From positions 1 through 10,670 of the forward strand of contig JAJDDH010000179.1 in the NCBI GenBank assembly GCA_029260415.1: DNA of 10,670 nt, written 5' to 3'. Source of the stretch: Phycisphaerales bacterium. GTDB taxonomy: Bacteria > Planctomycetota > Phycisphaerae > Phycisphaerales > UBA1924. Of this stretch, positions 1 to 4,377 are shown one piece after another (positions within the stretch are counted from its first letter, which is position 1; the number at the start of each line of letters is the position of its first letter). The notes under the pieces are model-generated. The model was not told where the DNA came from. It worked only from the letters and a program-made list of their open reading frames with translations, and made no database searches. The position numbers and the translations under genes were made by a program.

Positions 1-426
1 CACGACCCACGACAGCAGCGTGGGCCAGGGGTTGTCGTACAGCACCCAGTACAGCGCGCAGACGCCAGCAAACGCGAGCGCGCTGCCCCCGAGCACCAGC
101 AGCCCGTCGCGCCCGCTGAGCGCCCCGGCCGCGAACGCGCGGCGCGCCGTCCGCGGGTTGGCCGCGTCGATCTCCCGGTCCGCGACGCGATTGATCACCA
201 TCGCCCACGTCCGGGCCAGGAACATGCAGACCACGACCAGCGTGAGCATGCCCCCGAAGCGCGACCAGTCGATCCCCGCGTTGTCTCTGGGCGCCACGAG
301 AAACGCCGACAGCAGCGCGAACGGCAGCGCAAACACCGAGTGCGCCAGCTTGATGTCCGCCCCCACCAGGCGCAGCTTGGCCAGCCAGCTCAGCTCCGGA
401 TTGCCCTGGGTCGTCAGCGTGCTCAC
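1..426 (-). CDS. ubiA: UbiA-family polyprenyltransferase, 3' end missing (off left edge)
   Basis: Integral-membrane prenyltransferase that attaches a polyprenyl chain to an aromatic quinone precursor. Only the first 142 codons are in the window. The prenyl-diphosphate/Mg binding motif N-R-x-x-D-x-x-x-D is intact at residues 79-87 (N79, R80, D83, D87) and is followed by A-A-N-P-R-T-A-R-R, the usual continuation in this family. Before it lies the typical N-terminal stretch with H-S-V-F-A-L-P-F-A (29-37). Hydrophobic segments lie at about 29-45, 58-73 and 108-130. The start is a GTG at 426-424, chosen because the family normally begins about 15-25 residues before the L-x-L-V segment and no in-frame ATG lies upstream before a stop near 512. 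The Shine-Dalgarno sequence is poor, so a TTG two codons upstream is possible. Planctomycetes mostly make menaquinone by the futalosine route, so an MqnP-like role is as likely as 4-hydroxybenzoate prenylation. The family call is firm; the exact substrate is not. Confidence 0.9.
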   Translation of the reverse strand, partial: MSTLTTQGNPELSWLAKLRLVGADIKLAHSVFALPFALLSAFLVAPRDNAGIDWSRFGGMLTLVVVCMFLARTWAMVINRVADREIDAANPRTARRAFAAGALSGRDGLLVLGGSALAFAGVCALYWVLYDNPWPTLLSWVV

Positions 427-450
427 GCCCAACGCTACGCCCGCAAACAA

Positions 451-476
451 CGCCCGGGCGATGTCTCGCCCGGGCG
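451..476 (-). terminator. intrinsic terminator after the FG-GAP repeat gene
   Basis: An 11-bp perfect inverted repeat (451-461 with 466-476, core GCCCGGGCGA) surrounds a 4-base loop. Read on the minus strand it is followed immediately by TTGTTTG (450-444). This is the layout of a Rho-independent terminator and lies about 35 bp past the stop of the FG-GAP gene. It ends only 24 bp before the GTG of the prenyltransferase gene, so that gene must be transcribed by read-through or from a promoter overlapping this spot, or its start must be misplaced. Confidence 0.7.
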
Positions 477-511
477 CCGCTGACCATCGAGGCCTGGGTT
501 GCGTGCTCGGA

Positions 512-1789
512 TCAGGGGCAGCCAGCGCCGAAGGCGCCCAGGAACGAGATGACGTCGGAGAAGTCCAGCGTCCCGAAGGGCTCCGCCAGGTCCGCGGCCG
601 CGTCCCCGCCGCCGAACGCGGAGAGGAAGGCGATCACATCGGAGAAATCCAGCGTGTCGAACGGCTCGGCCAGATCGGCGTCGTTGCACCCCGCGCCCTC
701 GCAGGCGTTGAGCATGACCGCAAGCTCGTCGGAGTCCACGTCGATGTAGGCCAGGTCCGCGATCCCGTCGCCCGCCAGATCGGCGCTGGCGATCGCGCCG
801 GGCGCGCCGTCGGCGCCCTTGCGGATCTGGGACTGGAGCGTGCCGTCCCCGTTGCCGTGGAGGATCGACAGCTCGGTGGTGTCGATGTTGGTCGCGACCA
901 CGTCCGGGATCCCGTCCGCGTTGACGTCCGCGATCACGCACGTGTTCGGGCGTTGCCCGATGGTGTAGGCGGTGAACGGTGCGAAGGTCCCGTCCCCCGC
1001 GCCCAGCAGCACGCCCAGCGCCGCGTCCGTCGGGGGCACGCTCACCACCCGGGGCACGGCGACCAGGTCCAGCGTCCCGTTGGCGTCCAGATCGCCCAGC
1101 GCCAGGTACGAGCTGCCGAACGGGGCGGGGAAGCTCATCGGGGGGCTGAACGTCCCGTCGCCCGCGCCGATGAGCACGTCGATCAGGCTGGCGCTCGAGC
1201 GCGGCGCCGCCAGGTCCGGGATCGAGTCTCCGTTGAAGTCGCCCGCGACGACCTGGCGGATGTTGTCGATCACGATCGGGCTCTGGACGACGAACGCGCC
1301 CGTCCCGTCGCCCAGCAGGATCTGCAGCGTGTCGTCAAGCCCGGCGCTCACGGCCAGGTCCGGGTGCGTGTCCTTGTTCAGGTCCGCGACGGCGATCGTC
1401 ACCGGCCCGTCGCCCGCGCTGTACCGGACCTGCGCCAGGAACCCGCCCACGCCGTCGCTCAGGATCACGGAGATGTCGTCGTCAAGCACGTTGGCGACGA
1501 TGATGTCCGGGCTGGCGTCGTGGTTCAGGTCCGCGATGGATACGCCCCCGCCGTACCCGCTGGGAAGCGTGACGGGCAGCGAGAAGGCGCCAGCGCCGTC
1601 GCCGTAGAGCACGCTGACATACTCGTGGATGAAGTGCCCGACCACCGCGTCGGGCGCCCCGTCGTTGTTGAGGTCCCCCAGGACCATCTGCTGGGCGTTG
1701 GGCGCCGTGGGATAGCGGGTCTCGGGGCCGAGCTCCGGGGTGCACGGCCCCATCGCGAGCGTTGCGAGCATGAGAATCTGGGTAAGCAT
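512..1789 (-). CDS. secreted FG-GAP/VCBS seven-repeat beta-propeller protein with GC-type dockerin tail
   Basis: 425 residues. A short hydrophobic N-terminus (M-L-T-Q-I-L-M-L-A-T-L-A-M-G) looks like a signal peptide but lacks the usual positive charge. Seven FG-GAP/VCBS repeats follow, each with a D-x-N/D-x-D/N-G-x-x-D calcium-loop motif starting near residues 39, 87, 136, 184, 233, 288 and 337. The spacing of about 48-55 residues fits one seven-bladed integrin-alpha-type propeller with no spare blade. Typical blade text is L-L-G-A-G-D-G-T-F. Residues 369-425 form the duplicated dockerin-like tail ending G-A-G-C-P. No catalytic motif is seen, so a binding or adhesion role on the cell surface is the likely job, but the ligand is unknown. 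The ATG at 1789 has a strong AGGAGG 7 bases upstream, and no other start lies between it and the upstream in-frame stop. It is downstream of the protease gene by 95 bp and may share its transcript. Confidence 0.88.
   Translation of the reverse strand: MLTQILMLATLAMGPCTPELGPETRYPTAPNAQQMVLGDLNNDGAPDAVVGHFIHEYVSVLYGDGAGAFSLPVTLPSGYGGGVSIADLNHDASPDIIVANVLDDDISVILSDGVGGFLAQVRYSAGDGPVTIAVADLNKDTHPDLAVSAGLDDTLQILLGDGTGAFVVQSPIVIDNIRQVVAGDFNGDSIPDLAAPRSSASLIDVLIGAGDGTFSPPMSFPAPFGSSYLALGDLDANGTLDLVAVPRVVSVPPTDAALGVLLGAGDGTFAPFTAYTIGQRPNTCVIADVNADGIPDVVATNIDTTELSILHGNGDGTLQSQIRKGADGAPGAIASADLAGDGIADLAYIDVDSDELAVMLNACEGAGCNDADLAEPFDTLDFSDVIAFLSAFGGGDAAADLAEPFGTLDFSDVISFLGAFGAGCP
515..685 (-). repeat. 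GC-type dockerin module (two half-repeats) of the propeller protein
   Basis: 57 codons encode two near-identical half-repeats, DLAEPFDTLDFSDVIAFL and DLAEPFGTLDFSDVISFL, joined by a Gly/Ala linker. A cysteine sits four residues before the first repeat and another is the penultimate residue (G-C-P stop). The first half-repeat has Asp where the others have Gly (P-F-D against P-F-G). The likely role is anchoring or sorting of the exported protein, by analogy with dockerins; no partner is visible here. Confidence 0.75.
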
Positions 1790-1819
1790 GGCCTGTCCTC
1801 CTGTACGTGGTTCAGGAGG
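1790..1819 (-). promoter_or_regulatory. Shine-Dalgarno site inside a 7-bp hairpin, upstream of the propeller gene
   Basis: Minus-strand AGGAGG (1802-1797) lies 7 bases before the ATG at 1789. It is also the 3' arm of a perfect 7-bp inverted repeat, CCTCCTG at 1819-1813 and CAGGAGG at 1803-1797, with a 9-base loop. In the mRNA the upstream CCUCCUG would pair with the ribosome-binding site. The sequence is plain to see; translational control is inference. Confidence 0.5.
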
Positions 1820-1884
1820 GTCGGCGACAAACGAGGCCCCAGCGCTTCACGATTGATGAGCATCCGCGGGCGATTCCCGCTCGA

Positions 1885-4266
1885 TCAGGGGCAGCCCGCC
1901 CCGAACGAGGACAGGAACGCCAGCACGTCCGCGAAATCGAACGACCCGAAGGGCTCGCTCAGGTCCGCCTCGGGCGCCTGGGCGCTGAACGCGGAGAGGA
2001 ACGCCAGCACGTCGACAAAGTCCAGCGACCCGAACGGCTCGGCCAGGTCCGCCGGGCAGTCCGGCGCGGGCGCCTCGAGGCTCAGCAGCAGGTCGTCCAC
2101 CCGCCACACGCCGCCCGGGCCCTGCCCGATGAACCGGATCGCCAGCCCGTCGTGCAGCGACAGGAAGGGCATCTCGAGCACGCGCAGCTCGAACGCGCCC
2201 GTGTCGGGCCCGCTGACCGTCGCGAGCGACGCAAAGTTGCCCTGAATGTCACGGTACTCAACAAGCATCGCATCGGCGCCCCCCGCCCCCTCGCCCCGCA
2301 CGCGGAAGCTCAGGTACAGGCTCTGCGGGAACACGGTCGCATCGACGAGCTGGGTGGTGGCGCTGTCGCCCGGGTCGAGCGACATCGCCAGCGAACCGTC
2401 GACGCCGCCCGCGTCCACGCTCGCGCCGCTCGACTCGCTCCAGCGCGTCGCGACCAGCTCGCCCGACTCGAAGCTATCGCCAAGCGGGAGCACGGCGCCC
2501 GTGAACTCGCTCACGGACACGTCGTCGATGTACCACACGTCCGTCGCGTCCGACCCGCCCGCTGTGAATCGGATCGCGAGCTGGTTGGTCAGGTCCGCCT
2601 CGGCGATCACCGCCTCGACGCGTTGGTACGCGCCCGCGTCCGGGCCGACGGAGGTCAGCGTTGCCGCGGGCTGCCAGGCGCCCGCCGCGTCACGGTACTC
2701 GGCCAGCAGGCTCTCGCCCGCCTCGACACCCTCGCGGCGCGCCATGAAGCTGAAGACGACGATCTGCCCCGAACTCGCCTTGGCGAGCATGGCGTTGGAC
2801 TCGATCGAGTCGGTCCCGTCGAGGCGCAGCGCCAGCGAGCCGCCGGGCGCCGGGTCCGTCTCCACCTCTGCGCCGCTGATCGCGACCCACGAGAGCTCAC
2901 CCAGCGCGGCGGTCTCGAAGCTGTCAGCAAACGGCAGCGGCGCCCGGGGCGTGAACCCGAGGGCGATCTGCACCGAGTTGAACGTGTTGACCCGTCCCGC
3001 GCCGAACGAGTCGTCCTCGCCCGCCGGGCCCAGATCATCCGCGCCCAGCGACAGGATCTCCTGCACGTCCGTCGGGTGCAGGCCCGGGTTGGCCGCGAAG
3101 ATCATCGCGCCCACACCCGCGGCGATCGGGCTGGCGAAGCTCGTGCCCGAGCTGGTGCCGTAGGACCCGCCGTTCCGCGTCGAGCGCACGCCCGAGCCCG
3201 GGGCCGCGACATCGACCGGGGGCCCGAAGTTGCTGAACCCGCTCTTGTTGTCGCTGCTCGTCGTCGAGGCGACGATTACGTAGTCAGGACGGTCCACGTC
3301 GGGCAGCAGCGAGTTGTCGTTGCCCGCCGCCCAGAAGAGCAGCCCCCCGGCCTCCTTGACCTCGATCGCGGCCGCCTGATTGGACGAGGACGTCCCGCCC
3401 GAGAAGCTCACGTTGACGATCTGCGCGCCGTTCTGCGCCGCCCAGATCGCGCCCTGCGTCAGGTCGAAGGGGTTGGCCGTGCCGTTGCTGTTGTCCGTCA
3501 CGCGGATGGGCATGATCTTGAAGTTCCAGCCCGCGCCCACGACGCCTGTCCCGTTGTTGCCGATCGCCGCGGCGCAGCCCGCGACGAACGTCCCGTGCCC
3601 GTTGATGTCCTCGACCTCGCCCCCGTCCACCTCTGCCCGGTTGCGCCGCGAGTTGAACCCGGGCACGTACGACGCCTGCAGGTCGGGGTGGTCGGTGTCG
3701 CACCCGCTGTCGCAGACCGCGACGATCACCTGATCGCTACCCGTCACCAGGTCCCACGCCGCGGCGGACTGGATCCGGCTGTGCTGCCAGCTGCTCGAGT
3801 ACAGCGGGTCGTTGGGCGTTGTCGCCGCGGGGTACAGCGTCCAGTTGGGCTCGGCGTACTCGTAGTCGCCCGTCGCCATCAGGAACGCGCTCAGCTCGTC
3901 CTCGCTGCTCCCCGCAGGGACCTTCACGACGAACTGCTCCGTGATCGTGCTCGTGCGGGTGATCAGCGGCGACACGCGATCCAACGCCCGGGCCATCGCC
4001 CGGGGCTTGGCCCGCCAGGCGCCGCGCACCGCGCCCTTGGGTCGCACGATCAGCTCGCCCGAGAACTCCTGCGACCCCGGGATCTCGACAAACGCCCGGT
4101 GGGGAGCCGCGCCCAGGCCAGCGAGCAGCTGGGCGTCACCCACCTGCATGTTGATGTGGGTCGTCAGCGCCGGGGCGGGGCGCCCCAGCTCCTGGCCCAT
4201 GGAAAGACGACCACCCAGGAGACCCAGGGCGATCGCCGCCGCAACGTACGTGCTCGCTTTACGCAT
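1885..4266 (-). CDS. secreted subtilisin-family (S8) serine protease with two beta-sandwich domains and GC-type dockerin tail
   Basis: 793 residues from the ATG at 4266. An ATG at 4296 adds ten residues but has no Shine-Dalgarno, whereas the 4266 start has GGAG upstream and begins M-R-K followed by a hydrophobic signal core. Residues about 60-150 look like an S8 propeptide (V-V-K-V-P ... Y-A-E-P-N). The catalytic triad is complete: D186 in C-D-S-G-C-D, H224 in N-G-H-G-T-F-V-A-G, and S376 in G-T-S-F-A-S-P, with oxyanion N316 in A-A-G-N. Then come two related domains of about 140 residues (about 445-588 and 593-733), each starting D-S-F-E and ending W-x-I/V-D-D, most like concanavalin/jelly-roll accessory domains. 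The tail (last 57 residues) is the duplicated dockerin module ending G-A-G-C-P. The protein should be exported, processed and held at or released from the surface to degrade protein. It is 111 bp downstream of the phosphatase gene. Confidence 0.93.
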   Translation of the reverse strand: MRKASTYVAAAIALGLLGGRLSMGQELGRPAPALTTHINMQVGDAQLLAGLGAAPHRAFVEIPGSQEFSGELIVRPKGAVRGAWRAKPRAMARALDRVSPLITRTSTITEQFVVKVPAGSSEDELSAFLMATGDYEYAEPNWTLYPAATTPNDPLYSSSWQHSRIQSAAAWDLVTGSDQVIVAVCDSGCDTDHPDLQASYVPGFNSRRNRAEVDGGEVEDINGHGTFVAGCAAAIGNNGTGVVGAGWNFKIMPIRVTDNSNGTANPFDLTQGAIWAAQNGAQIVNVSFSGGTSSSNQAAAIEVKEAGGLLFWAAGNDNSLLPDVDRPDYVIVASTTSSDNKSGFSNFGPPVDVAAPGSGVRSTRNGGSYGTSSGTSFASPIAAGVGAMIFAANPGLHPTDVQEILSLGADDLGPAGEDDSFGAGRVNTFNSVQIALGFTPRAPLPFADSFETAALGELSWVAISGAEVETDPAPGGSLALRLDGTDSIESNAMLAKASSGQIVVFSFMARREGVEAGESLLAEYRDAAGAWQPAATLTSVGPDAGAYQRVEAVIAEADLTNQLAIRFTAGGSDATDVWYIDDVSVSEFTGAVLPLGDSFESGELVATRWSESSGASVDAGGVDGSLAMSLDPGDSATTQLVDATVFPQSLYLSFRVRGEGAGGADAMLVEYRDIQGNFASLATVSGPDTGAFELRVLEMPFLSLHDGLAIRFIGQGPGGVWRVDDLLLSLEAPAPDCPADLAEPFGSLDFVDVLAFLSAFSAQAPEADLSEPFGSFDFADVLAFLSSFGAGCP
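1888..2058 (-). repeat. GC-type dockerin module (two half-repeats) of the protease
   Basis: 57 codons encode half-repeats DLAEPFGSLDFVDVLAFL and DLSEPFGSFDFADVLAFL. A Cys lies three residues before the first repeat and a Cys is penultimate at the end (G-A-G-C-P). Length, linker size and cysteine positions match the modules at 515-685 and 4381-4554, which marks it as a shared, portable tail. Confidence 0.75.
2068..2934 (-). repeat. tandem duplicated accessory domains in the protease
   Basis: Two copies of a domain of about 140 residues (2503-2934 and 2068-2490 on the minus strand) are recognisably homologous. Shared landmarks in order are D-S-F-E, a Trp, G-G/D-G-S-L-A-L/M, F-S-F-x-x-R, L-x-E-Y-R-D, G-P-D-x-G-A, L-A-I-R-F, and W-x-I/V-D-D. 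They are diverged, so the duplication is not recent. The fold is probably a beta-sandwich; binding of substrate or matrix is inference. Confidence 0.65.
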
Positions 4267-4377
4267 CAGAGACAGACTCCATCGGTTCGTGTCCATTGAC
4301 CGAGGCAGGGATCGCCCAGGCCCACAAGATGCGGGTCGGGATTCAGGTCTCCTGCTGGTCGTATCAGGCCCGGTTGA

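Noticed and set aside
1866..1880. Small hairpin GCGGG-cgatt-CCCGC just after the protease stop
   Set aside because: It has only a 5-bp stem with no T-run after it on the minus strand, so I do not call it a terminator.
20..2245. A 741-codon open frame on the plus strand
   Set aside because: It lies antisense to the prenyltransferase, propeller and protease genes, all of which have clear motifs. Its product is Arg/Ala/Val-rich without domains, as expected from a GC-rich opposite strand.
1807..4299. An 830-codon open frame on the plus strand
   Set aside because: It is antisense to the subtilase, whose catalytic triad, signal peptide and tail are all on the minus strand. The product has no domain and very biased composition.
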